From Gnetum montanum (lineage: Eukaryota > Streptophyta > Gnetopsida > Gnetales > Gnetaceae), in NCBI GenBank assembly GCA_015680685.1, contig MNCI01010180.1, positions 153,929-206,226 of the forward strand: a DNA stretch of 52,298 nt, read 5' to 3'. The notes below the pieces were generated by a model. It searched no databases, was not told where the DNA came from, and saw nothing but the letters and a program-made list of their open reading frames with translations. The first letter of the stretch is position 1. Each line of letters starts with the position of its first letter. Of the stretch, positions 35,891 to 47,360 are shown in pieces. Position numbers and translations under genes: made by a program.

Positions 35891-38490
35891 AGACTAAAGG
35901 ACTCCATAAATTTATATTTCTCTTAGGGAGTACTCCTACCTTTATCTAATGTGTTATTATCTATGTAAGCATAATAGTGGTTAAGTTTTTTTCTGCTAAT
36001 ATTAGAAGCATGGTACCCTTTTGAGGATCTAGTGTGGAAGGAGCAAGGTTAGATGAACTTCCCATCCTTCAAGTCCTTTTTGGACTTGTCCTAAAGAAAG
36101 GAAGTTTCCTAGATTTTTTCTCACTTATGTAGGAGATATCCTCTCCTGTATTAACTATCCTTATAGTACTTTTCTATTATGGTTGTGTTGGTCGTTCACC
36201 TTGCATTACCAGTGGTGGTACTAGTGGTAGAGGATTAGGAGATTGATAAGAGGAACTTGATGCTAGTTGAGATGTATAAGGATGAGGATCCATGCATGAG
36301 GTTGTGGACTTGTGGTATTTAAGTAGATAGTAAGGAGAGAAGGTATGAACATAGGTATTTCCAGAAGAGATAAAATGTTATATATATAAGGATTTAGTTG
36401 TTTATATGGATACTATTTCCTTGTCATTAGAATTTTTCATGACTATGGTTATTGCCACTACTACTAGTATTTCTCTTGTAGTTGAGGATAAGCTCTACTT
36501 GGATGTTATGGTTGTTGTAGAGCTACCTCAAATTAGCTTGTGGATAAGGTAACCATCTTGAAATTTTTTAAACAAACTTTATATTTAGTACATCTACCCC
36601 AAACTATTACAAGTGAGCCATGATAGGACAACATCCCTTAAGATGTTCATATTGGCACACTTTCCAACCTGTGTCATCTTCTGAAATTGAATCCATTACT
36701 TTCTTTATCATTGCAACTTTTCTTTTTTATATATAATCTTCACATCCATTGTTCCTTTTCTTTTTTCTATCCTTATTTTTATTGAAGGATTGTTTGGTTC
36801 TCTCCTCAACTATCTTAAGTGCTGTAAAAAATTTCTCATTCATAGAATCCCACATTTTCTCTACCTTTGTTGTGATATCATTTACTAAGTCTTTCATTGA
36901 ATTGCATCTTCTAATGTTTTTCCTTCTTGCATTTCACATATCCTCACATCTCATTTTCTAGTAGTTGGATATCTATTATATTCCTCCATGGAGTCCCTTT
37001 TCGTAGCTCTCCTTCTTCTTTTGCTACTTGGTTTATTAACCTTTGGATTCAATAAGTTGTCATGTGTGATAATCTACCTTGGGCATATACCCCAAGGGTC
37101 TCTCTAGTCTTGTTCCTTAACCCATTGATAATGTGTCATAGTGGTTCCCTTTAAGAAAATCCATAACTTGAGCATCTATGTCATAATGAGTAGTATTTTC
37201 CCATTACTACATCAAAGAATTTATGCATCCCTTACTTCCATCATTGGATTTGTTCTCTTAATTTTAACACTCTAAAGTAAGTTTGGTATTTGTCATTGAA
37301 AATTTTTAGCATCGTAGTTCATGTTTGGATTGATTCTAGTTCTAAAGATCTATACTAGCGCTCTACTTCCTTTATGAGTATTCTAGAAAATAACCTTAAT
37401 TTCTACTAATCATTCTCTATATTTTATAAGTCACCGGAATCATGGAAGACTTGGAGGTGATGTTGCAAATCTACCTTATACCCACCTTCAAAATTTGGAA
37501 TATTATTCATGTCAAGTTGCTTGATGTTACTATCCCTTAAATGCCTAGTAGGAATGTACACTACTTCCCTAATATTGATTATAATGCTAGTGTCTAATAC
37601 AAGTTCTTCATAGTCTTTGGGTTTGTAGGCTATATTGTAGTAATAACCCCTTTAATGCCCTTGATTCTCTCTTCTTCTATGTCTGATTCTTTCTTCTCTA
37701 TCTTCATCACCATCTTCTTCTATATTAGGATATCTCATTCTATTTTCATGTCTCCCATGATCTCTTCTTCTTTTCCTATATTGATCCCTTATTCTTTGTT
37801 CCCTCTTGTAAAAATTTCTTGATGAGTATGAGGAAGAAGATAGGGGAGAGAAGGGATTGGAGAATGATGTCGACTGGTTCTCCTTCTATGATTCCTTGAT
37901 TCATCTCATCTAGATCCATTAGAGGTCTTAGGCTTTGAATTCCTCGTAAGTCAAAAGTCCTTTTCATCTTTTATGGGTCTCTACAAGAGTTCAATGTAAG
38001 TTTATTTTTACTGGTGTTTGGGAACTAGATCTATAAGTCTAAAAGGACCTTTTAGCTTTGGATGAAGACTCTACTTTTGCTTCAAGAATAGTTATCTATG
38101 GTGCTCTCTTCCCTTTTTCTTCTCAAATATTGCCTCCATAATAGCATCCCTACTTGCTTAAGCCTCTATTGGCTGATATAGCTTATTTATATTTTTGATG
38201 ACTTGATACCCTTCTTGTATACATCTAAGGTTTGATCTCATGAGGGTTGCTTGAAGCATTGATGACGCTGAACATCTAGATGGTAAGATAATATTGTCTT
38301 GTAACTCTCTCCATCTAAGTTGTTCATCCTAGTGGAAAATGTATGTGAAATTAAGATAATAAGGATTAGTATGAGTATATAAAATTATTGTTTGCATCAG
38401 TGCACTCTAATCTTCTTCATTGTAATCTTTGTTATGACTTTCATTAAGATCGATAATAGGTGAAGATTTTTCTTTAGTTGCAAAAGCCAT
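35891..38490 (-). pseudogene. gag of element C, broken
   Basis: The ATG at 38490 (minus) opens MAFATKEKSSPIIDLNESH. The acidic/basic linker at about 37600-37970 is rich in E, K and R. The capsid-like part (about 37030-37560) and charged region follow, with a Pro/Tyr tail near 36240-36520. Stops are dense. B starts its gag in the same way (ATG 75-150 bases after the PBS). Confidence 0.65.
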
Positions 38491-38615
38491 TTTAATTATT
38501 TTTATGCTTAAGTGTATGTATGTTTTGAAACATTTTTTCAAGTATGAAAGATATACTTGCTAATACTTGACACAAAAAATTATGTAAAATCAACTAACTA
38601 ACCAACATTGATACA

Positions 38616-38633
38616 TCCTTAGCAATAGTGCCA
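38616..38633 (-). other. Primer binding site of element C
   Basis: TGGCACTATTGCTAAGGA on the minus strand, one base after the LTR end. It shares the ACTATTGCTA variant with B, a lineage mark or shared decay relative to the A-family site. Confidence 0.8.
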
Positions 38634-38634
38634 A

Positions 38635-39479
38635 TGATGAGTAGTTGAATATTCCAATACTTAATCATATAGGACACAAGTATTTATACACAACTAGATC
38701 GTAATCTATGGATGGACAATGTAAGTATACTAGTGAGTTGAGAGTAAGTTCATGATCATTGGCTTCCCACTTAGAGTTAGTGAGGTACAAACATATGGTT
38801 TAACTCTTAGTGAGGTATATGATAAACCAATGTTGTTGGGATTTATGTGTGCTAAGTATTAACATAATGAAAATGATTATAAATTCTAATTCTAAGTAGA
38901 ATGAAAATCTAAATCTACTCTATCCTATGGCAATAAGTATATGCTCCTAGTTTTCCATACACATCCTAATTGATGTAACTATTACTAGGATTATCAAGCA
39001 ACTTCACTACTAAGTGAATCAAGTAAAGTCACCACTATGTTACCAAATATAATACTTTACACTCGAAACTAGTTGTAATTATTCCACCTTATTAAGAAGC
39101 ATAGAAATTGTAAATAACTTAAGAAATATAAATTACTTAGTAAAAGTAAACATCATGGAAAAGTAAATCTATTCTAAGTGATATGCTATAATGATGAAGA
39201 ATAATCTTGATCTTTATTGTTATTCATTAATTGTATCTAAGAACAATCAACTTGAATAAAGATACTATACAACTATAATTCATCATACTACTAGCATTCA
39301 TACTAACTCCAACTTTAAGAAAACAAACTACAAGAATTTCACTAAGTGTTGGCCCCAAACTTGTTTTTGACATAATAGTGAGCTTGTATTTATAGGCATG
39401 ACCATGGTCCACTACATTGTATCTTCAAAGATGTATATAGGGCTATGATATCACATCTACGATATCATAGTCCTTTACA
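38635..39479 (-). repeat. 5' LTR of element C
   Basis: In plus coordinates it starts TGATGAGTAG next to the PBS and ends near 39479 (decayed TTTACA where TCATCA is expected). GATATC palindromes are at 39447-39452 and 39461-39466, with a TATA box (TATAAATA on the minus strand) at 39387-39394. The outer end is less certain than the inner one. Confidence 0.75.
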
Positions 39480-40001
39480 ATGAGTGTTTTAACAAAACCT
39501 ATGAGAAAATTCTAACATAAAACTACTAAATTTGAGCATTATTTTACATCTATAAACTTTGTATTAGCACATCCTCTACACTTGCTATGTTGCCAGCCTA
39601 GGGACATGTTTGATGTAGATCTAAGATTTTTACCAAATTTTATATTTGCAAAATTCTACAAGAGACAAAAATAAGTACAGAAAGAAGCTAGCAAGAAGAA
39701 AAAAATGTCTATAACAACCTACTACATCTAACAACTATCAAATTAAAGAATAATATAACATAAACCTAAACATTATAAAAAATAATGAAACTAACTACGA
39801 TGAAGAGGTTGACAAGCAAACAAAAAGGATGGAAAAATGAAGAAAAATAAAAAACAAAAGAGGATTCATTACAAAGGCACTAACAATGCCTTATTATGTT
39901 GGACATATTAGACATCATATAATATCCATATCATTAGTAACTAAAATCATCTATACTAAATGTCAAATAAACTTCTATATTAAAACTTCTATCATTACAA
40001 C
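39480..40001. other. Unassigned AT-rich stretch between elements C and D
   Basis: About 520 bp without coding potential, PBS, palindrome pair or similarity to the other repeats in the window that I could see. It may be the pre-insertion host DNA shared as flank by C and D. Confidence 0.5.
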
Positions 40002-40910
40002 TGATGAGCGACGAGGTACCCCTATTCTCAATCATATGAATCACAAAGCATTCATGCATGATCCGGTTGAATTTTATGGACTTTATCATTTCCAATGCAC
40101 TAGTCCTTTAGGAAGTGAATCTAGCCTTAAGGTTAATCATTGTCTTCCTAGTCACACTTTTGACATTCCTTGGTATGGTTAAGTGTAACTGAGGCATCCG
40201 ATTTTTATCATTTTGTGTTTTATAGTTTGGTTCTTAAAATATAGATAAAAGGAATTTGATTAACTAATCTAAATTAATTAATTAACTAAAATTTAACTAA
40301 TCCTAACATAAGCATCTGATCCCACTTTCCATACACATCCTAAACTCACGTATCTACTATTGGATGACCAAGCGCTATGTTACTGAGCATATCAAGCAAT
40401 AACACTATTGGGATTACCAAGCAAATATGTGTTATTCTCAAAGTGGTCATACTTATGTGTGTACTCTATCTCACTTAATTACCTCATTAATGTAATAACT
40501 AGGAAATATTTAATAACTAATTGAAAACATTTAATAAATAATTGGAAATAGTAAATGCATAAATAAAATAGCTAATCTATCCAAAGTGCTACAAGGTTTA
40601 TCAAAAAGCTCATCTTTATTGCTACACAAACTCTTGTGCTTAGGTAAAACAATGCTCAAATAAAGATTCATACACTCAATGACTCTTGCTACAAGCACTT
40701 TGGGAAAAAATTCTAACTTTCGAATGGAAAAAATGCAAGAGCTCCACTATAACTACAATCTACTTATGCCATAAATGTGGCTACAAGCACGTATTTAAAT
40801 CCAACACATGACACTACATTGATGGGGCCTCATCGACACATGGTAAGATGCGTCAACTAGGCCTCATTGATGAGGCCTTGTCGATGCATCCAACTTAATG
40901 CAACTCATCA
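40002..40910 (-). repeat. 3' LTR of element D
   Basis: 909 bp; plus-strand ends TGATGAGCG and CAACTCATCA. U3 (right end) has GGCCTC-type palindromes at 40821-40834 and 40860-40877, different in sequence from the GATATC type of A, C and E2. A TATA-like ATTTAAATAC (minus) is at 40791-40800. R/U5 lines (TTTATTGCTACACAAAC, CAAATAAAGAT) match the other LTRs. Confidence 0.85.
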
Positions 40911-41015
40911 TACCCCCACAACTGAATGAAAATCCATCCCCAAGGTGAGGCCTAGTGAACATAGCCAACTTAATGTAACTCATCATACCCCCATGACTAA
41001 ATGAAAACTCATCAT
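40901..41015 (-). repeat. 75-bp duplication of polypurine tract plus LTR tip
   Basis: CTCATCATACCCCCA occurs at about 40904 and again at 40979, each followed by (A/C)(T/A)(G/A)ACT.AATGAAAA.TC. Each copy joins the first bases of the LTR (CTTAATG.AACTCATCA) to a G-run primer (C-run on the plus strand). Only one can be the functional LTR boundary. Confidence 0.85.
40911..40922 (-). other. Polypurine tract of element D
   Basis: Minus strand GTTGTGGGGGTA directly precedes the LTR start TGATGAGTTG. A second copy of the same arrangement lies 75 bp further in. Confidence 0.8.
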
Positions 41016-41190
41016 TAAGTTCTATCACAAAATTAGTAAGCTATGGCATTATTAACTAACGGTTCTTCATACAAGAAAAACTAACTAACTTGACAAAAAA
41101 TGGAGTCTACGAATCAACACATTACAAATAATGAAGGTGTTCAGAACATAAAATTGAACACCATGATTCAACTATTCAAAATCAAACAAC

Positions 41191-44110
41191 GCATTTCTTG
41201 ATGGTGTAAAGCTTATTAAAGAAGATCAAATGGCCCTAAGTGGTGATGGTTCATAAGGCTCCAAGGAACCTTCACCGGTTTCACACAGTGGCAGTGGTTG
41301 TGTTGGCTACATTTGCCCTACTACTATTGTGAATTCAAGCAAGAGGTGAAAAGTATCTAGTAGTGCTTTCATTTTCTCCTCCTTACTCCTAGGATCATGC
41401 ACCACCCATGCAACTTCCCCAGTGTGGGTTGGAATGGGCACATCCCAAGGACACAAGATTTTTGGAAACAACTCCTTTACATTGACAAACCAAGTAGCTA
41501 TTTGCGTTCAATGTCAAACACCCTAACTATGTCCTTTAGCTTCTAGTAGTCATTCATCCATCTGGCTAGGTTCTCAAAGATTGATCATTGGTCTCTGAAT
41601 CACCCTCTAAGAACATTTAGTTTAGCATTGGTAATCTCAATCTTTTCCTTGGTGTCCTTATGGTGTTGGAACTCAACCTCATATAGTAGATGCGAGTTAG
41701 CCACTTATTTTTCTAACTCCAACTATGGCTATTCAATAATCAGCATTGCTAGGTTTTCATAACAGAGATTGGCCAACTCCATGTACTCTGTCATCTCCTC
41801 AATTTTCAACTCCTTCAAGCAGATCTCCACTTTGTTGTTAGTGTCAATCCCATCAAGGATGGGCTACCAAATCTCTCTTCCTTGTTGGAGCTACTAGAGG
41901 GCTTCATTCATTTTCACCTTTGCCATCTGGATTTGTTTTTCATTCACTTCCTTTTGCAAATTGGCTTGGTCCCTATAGTAATTTTTCACTTTCTCAAATT
42001 TGAGTGCTTTGTTCTTCTAGGTAGTAATCTCGATGGTAGACTTTTGATGTAAGGTGCATACCTCCTTCATTGACAAATTATAATTTTCCATGATCAAGTT
42101 CATCAACTCAGTGTTTACCCTAGTAAGCTACTCCTATTGTTAATGAATGAATTCTTACATTTGATCTTTTTAAGCATCAACATTTTGTAGGTGATGATTT
42201 TTTGTGGTCAATGCTTCATTTTCTTAAAGCATTTGGATCAAGTATTTTTTGATTGAGTACATTTCAACTTCAACTATGAACTATTTAAAGATGGCCATCA
42301 CTACTTCCTTCTTAGCCCTCTGAAATCATTCTTGAAGCTATCTGATAGCTTCATCTCTTATCATTGCTGGGCTAAGGATTGCCTGTTCTACAAGTCAAGC
42401 ACAAAGTTTGGCAACTTGTACAACCAAGCATTGATTTTGCTCTTAGGCCATTTCTAGTTGCCCATCCAAAATAATACATTTGCCCCTTGAATTTAGTAGC
42501 TCCAACTGCATTGTGGTGATGTTCTCTATAAGATCAAAGATATCCAAAGTTGGTTGCCTAGTTCCTACCAGTCATTCCAGTAATTTTTCATGCTAGGCTA
42601 AGTTCAATTTTCCACTGACCATGCCTGCAAATGTCTACACATCTTGAAGTGTAGATACATTTGGTACAGATGTTGCTGGTGTGTTCAATGCTTCTGCTAC
42701 ATGGTCAACAACCACTTCTATCATTGTCTCCTACCCTTAGTGCTACACCACCAAGATAGTTACCTCTTCTTCTTCCTCCAACCTTACCGAGAAAGTGGTG
42801 ACATTCCTAGATATTTTTAGAAATAGATGATGTGTTGCTAGTGACACCATTACCTCTCAAGTATTGGGATCTGACCTCATAGGTAGTTGTGTTCTTTAGG
42901 CAGAGAAAATGGGACCACCCCTCTCCATCTAGCTAATTTTTTAGGCCACCTCATTAAGGTAACTCATCATTGGCTGATACACAAATGGATCTATCCCATT
43001 CGTTCCTACTTGTTACTCTTGTTCACTAAAGAGTCATTCTCAGATTTGATGCAAACGCTCAAGGATTGCATAGGCCTCTAATGTTGTTTCTTAAGTGGGT
43101 GGTGGTGGTAGAAACTCCTCTTCTTGGATTGTCATTATCATTTTATCCTTCATGATTTCTAACCATGAGGCCAAGGGAGCATCCCTAAGAGTGTTGTTAG
43201 AGTAGCAAATAATGCTTTCCATTTTGCAAATTTTTTTGATGAGGCATAGAAAGGGTAGGGTCTTCCTTTCTCATTCATTTTCCTTGAAATGTTTTTCAAT
43301 CTCGAAGTATAGTAGTTGTGGAAGGTTAATGGGGAAGTTCCTGCTTAGAGTGGTGCATGCTCAAGCAAAGAAAGTAGTCACCTTGCTTGACCTCATCATT
43401 AGACTAAGGTGATAGGCTACAATCTTGAGATAAATCTACTCTATCAGTGTTAGCACATCATACTCCTTATAGTCGATCCCATAGCATCACTAGGTCCACT
43501 CTCTCTTAGCCTTAGGATCACCTTTTGTAGATAATTTAGTTAGCTGTGTTCCTATGTCAGGCAACCCAAGTGCTTGTGTAATGGCTTCTACCGAGTAGGA
43601 CACTTGAATGTCCTTAATCTTGATAATTGACCCCAGCCTTTGGCTACTCCACAAGAGATAGGTCTCTTTCATGTACCATTTTCCACTAGACATGATGATT
43701 GGCCACATGGGAGAGGTCTATAGTTGTGTCTTGACATCCTCTGAAGCTTTCTCCAAAAAATGGCCCAAAGTTGATCTCTTGAAGAATCGATCTTTGAATG
43801 TCTTAGGACCGAATGATGTCTAGGTAGGCTTGAGTCAAAGTCACCTCAAGCCTTGGCATGGGTCTAGGCACTTCTCCTCTTTGTGATTATTTGATTAGCA
43901 CTTCTTCCTTTAGAATATGTCAGATAGATTCCACTTCGGGCTCCTTTCAAAGAGGTCCTGTTGCATGGGTCACCTCTGGTAGTTTTTGGCCTTGTTCTTG
44001 CTGGCACCTTCCAACTCTAGGTCATTTCTCCTATGGTTGTGAGGGTTCTCCTTCCTACAAACATTTTTGTTTAGGTTCCATCTATAATCACAATAAGACC
44101 ATGTATTAGC
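41191..44110 (-). pseudogene. ORF3 of element D (long coiled-coil-like protein), broken
   Basis: This is the most complete ORF3 here, about 2.9 kb. The N-terminal part (43900-44110) has Arg-rich RRTLTT lines. The central conserved block (43290-43708) reads KWYMKETYLLWSS, then KIKDIQVSYSVEAITQALGL and, after a stop, an FPINLPQL line. The C-terminal half (41200-43000) has repeated Leu, Ile, Glu, Lys and Gln spacing that looks like long coiled coil, for example around 41700-42400. It lies after integrase, where Athila elements have their extra ORF. I see no convincing signal peptide or transmembrane pair, so env is not supported; the role is unknown. Frequent stops show it is dead. Confidence 0.65.
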
Positions 44111-44532
44111 AACCATTGTGTATCCTTAAAGAAATTAGAGTATCTTATCTCTTAAGGATAGTTACGATTGGCTAAGTTGTAATTATGGCTAATTTAATTA
44201 ACCTAATTATCATTTATTTTATGTGTTATTATGAATACCTCATCTTGGAGGTTCTTTGAGGGGTTAACCCTTGAAAAAGCTTATGTTTATATGTGGTTAA
44301 TGTTAGTAACCATTGGGGGAGTTAGAAAAAGTTTCAAAAATTTTCATCAGAAACCTTAAGGTTTGTGGCCCCCACGATAAAGATCTTATCTTTGGTAAGT
44401 GAAAGATTGAAAAATGGAGTGATTTGTACAAAGGTTGGAAAGTTATGAGCTCTGGAAGATTTTGGGCTCTGAAAAATTGTAAAAACTTCGTGTGTTATGA
44501 GAAATTTGCAAAGAATTCCAAAGTGCTAGGTG

Positions 44533-44576
44533 GTATATATAGGATCTAAGCACTGTGTCGACGAGGCCTCGTCAAC
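44533..44576 (-). promoter_or_regulatory. Candidate internal promoter upstream of ORF3 in D
   Basis: On the minus strand a near-perfect 20-bp palindrome (44557-44576, GTTGACGAGGCCTCGTCGAC) is followed 13 bp later by a TATA run (44533-44543). The palindrome core GAGGCCTC is of the same type as the U3 palindromes of the D LTR, but the bases after the TATA do not match the LTR, so it is not a simple LTR scrap. It would fire toward ORF3, whose first codons lie about 400 bp downstream. Function is inference. Confidence 0.4.
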
Positions 44577-45402
44577 GCAACTAATGACCACCATTTACTT
44601 GGTCAAACTTTTAAAATACAAGGAATTTTTGGCTAAGATTAGGATCAAATGAAAGCTCAAAAGACCAAGAATAATATGAAAACATGAGAAGAGAGTGTTC
44701 AAGCTCATAAATTTAAAAAAATGAAGAAAAATGGAGAAAAAATAATTTAGTGGATGAATGAAATGAATGATTAAGGAGTAGTGAGTGGTTTACAAAATGG
44801 AAAATGCAAAAGATAGGATTGTAGTAATGTCAAAGGTAAGGACCTTAAGTACTCAAGCTAAGAGCTATGTAAGTGGGTCCTCCCCATAGTAGGCTCATGT
44901 CCTTTTTTGCCCTTTCATAACCTCAACTACAGAGTCCATTAACCATAGTCGATTTAATGATTATGACATGTTAAGGACCAACCCAAAAGAATCTACTTAA
45001 TAATCCCAACACATCAAGCTAAGACAAAAAGCATAACATAGAACTCGGTAGTGAGGTGAATTATGATAGCATGGATGGATGATAGAGAAGGTGGAATGGA
45101 GTTCCAAATTGAGGTCATAAGAAGTCCCTTGTGGAATTTGTGTTTAAAATGACCCGAGAAGATCCATCCTCAATCTAGACCAAAACTAGTTGCTTTCAAT
45201 AACTTTTCATTGCCACTCTAAGACCGATCCACCCACTCAAGACACAAAAGTACTTCCACAAAACAACCACCATTCCACATGGAGAAGAAAAGAAAAGAAT
45301 GAAGTGAGAAAGAGGGCCTTAATTAGAGGGGACCTTTCAAGTATAGGTACATGTCGTTCAAGTCTCATAACTAGTGCTTGTATCTCATTTTATTTGTCCA
45401 AG

Positions 45403-45535
45403 GGATGTGCTTTAAATTCCCAATTTTTTTGGTTTTTTTTTGTTTAAAATGGAAACCACACCATGCAATGACTTATTTGTGTTGAAGGGATGTGCTTTGA
45501 ATTTCCATCATTTGTTTTTGAATGGGAACCACACA
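45403..45535. repeat. About 80-bp imperfect tandem duplication in D spacer
   Basis: The line AAGGGATGTGCTTTRAATTYCC plus a T-rich part plus GAACCACAC.ATSCAATGA occurs at 45403-45474 and again at 45484-45545. B has it once, at 8233. Confidence 0.75.
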
Positions 45536-46130
45536 ATCCAATGATGTTACTTGTCTTCCTATTAGTGGTTGGTGTGGAATAGTAAGAAGTTTGTGAAAAC
45601 ACTCAAGCACTCAAGCAAGAAGAACAAGACAAAGAGTATTGAGTTCCCTTGAAGTCACACCCTTTACAAACCTTTGAATCTTTCCTAATTCTAGAACTAC
45701 CATGGTTACTGATTGATTAAAAGTTTCTTTAATGGAAGGAACTTCAAATTCCCAAAACAAGGAAAACCATAGAGTTCATTAATGGGAAAATGACATGGAC
45801 TCACTACTTGTTCCATGAAAAATAAACCATGTCAAAGTCATTAGACATTAAAATTCAAAAATAGAAACTAGACATCGACAATCACACATTAAGCACAAAC
45901 CATCATTAGTAAATAGTAATAGCGGCACTGTGTCCTATGACAATAAAGCACTCTTTATTAGCAAAAATAAGAAAATATCACACTTAAACAAAAAGGAAGA
46001 AAAATAAAACAAAATATATAAGAAAGTGTAAAATAATCAAGTTTCAAAGGTACTAAAGATGGTGTAAAATTAGAAAAATATGAAAAATACAAAAATGTGA
46101 AAAAAAAAGGTAGAAAAACTAAGATTCCAT

Positions 46131-47360
46131 GGTAATGGTCAACATAGATGGCCATCTTCCTCATGACTGAGTTGGAGGAGGAGATCCAAAAAATAGAATG
46201 TGGTTGTCTAGCCATTGAGGTGGTGTTTACACTAACCTAACTTGGTTCTAGGAAAGGCTTGACTTATTGGATGTTTACCAACTACTTTTTATTTGGGCTA
46301 TCAGGTTTGTAAATTATCATAGCCCTAGAGAAAAAGGTTTGATCAATGACATAAGGTCCCTCCCACAATGTTTGAAATTTTTCCTTTTGGGGTACATGTG
46401 TGGGGTTCTAGTAGAGAACCTTATCTCCTTTTTGAAGTTTTACTTTCCTTATTTTGAGGTCATGACATTGTTTACTGAATGCCTTGTTCACCTCATTCAA
46501 GAATAGGGCCACTAATCAATTTTCATATAACACATTTAGGTTGATTAGCCTTTCTTTCTATGCTAGACTTAGGTCAAGGTTTAAATCACAAGCTGTCAAG
46601 AGTGTACAAAGCTTAGATTGAATTAGAAGTGTTGGAAGTTTTCCATACACTAACTCATAGGGAGAATAGGTAATAGGAAATTTCCAAGTTGAATGATAAG
46701 CCCAGAGAGCATCATTAAGTTCTGTACTCTAGCCTATGTTAGTATTTTTGTAATCTCCTGATTGGTTACATCTGCTTGACAATTGGCTTGGGAGTGGTAA
46801 GGTGTTGTTAATTTATGTTCTACCTCCAAACTGTTGCATTAATTTTCTAAATGTGGCACCTATGAAATAAGTTCCATTATCAGAAATTAGTGAACATGGC
46901 ATCCCAAACCTATTCACAATATTTTTTTGTATAAATTTGGTAGTAGTGGATGATGTACAATTAGTAATGGCCATTTCTTCTACCCATTTTGTGCAGTAGT
47001 CAACTACTACTATAATATATGTCTTTCCATTGGACATGGGTGTGATGGGACCCATGAAGTTAATGCCCCATATGTCAAAAGGTTCTAGTGGTTGAATCCA
47101 CTATTGAGGATCTTCCATATGAGCAGTCATTCCCCCGTCTCATTGACAATGTTCACAAGACTTGATGAATTGGTGGGCATCCCTAAAGATTGTAGGTCAA
47201 TAGTATCCTACCATCAGGTTTTTTATGGCCATGCATCTTCCCGCATAGTGGCCTCCACAAGGCCCTTCATGAGCATCTTGGAGAATGCATAGTTCATCTT
47301 CATTAGAGACACACCAATGAATCAGGATTTCGGCACACACCTTATAGAGGTGTCCATTAA
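46131..47360 (-). pseudogene. Integrase of element D, broken
   Basis: The core is partly open at 46813-47055. [10 protein letters not shown] carries the first catalytic Asp region, and LISDNGTYF carries the second Asp with the usual DNG. The third acidic residue (E) is not secure. The zinc-binding part lies at about 47130-47340 with lines matching GPCGGHYAG-type remnants. The C-terminal domain is at 46140-46440. Catalyses strand transfer of the cDNA. It is the best preserved integrase core in the window but carries stops on both sides. Confidence 0.75.

Larger units (their letters stand above)
44111..46130 (-). other. Spacer of element D between integrase and ORF3
   Basis: Non-coding. It contains an internal TATA/palindrome unit (44533-44576) and two copies of the line AAGGGATGTGCTTT.AATT.CC (45403 and 45484) that mark the part shared with A1, A2 and B. 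The stretch 44230-45400 has no counterpart in B, where it was deleted. Confidence 0.65.

Noticed and set aside
39480-40001. A possible short host gene between C and D
   Set aside because: No frame of useful length, no splice-like pattern and no similarity to anything I recognise.
41191-44110. Calling ORF3 a retroviral-type envelope
   Set aside because: Its position fits, but I see no signal peptide, fusion peptide or transmembrane pair; the name would go beyond the evidence.
44533-44576. Palindrome plus TATA read as a remnant of a solo LTR
   Set aside because: The bases on both sides do not match any LTR in the window beyond the palindrome type, so I keep it as a possible internal promoter and not an LTR.
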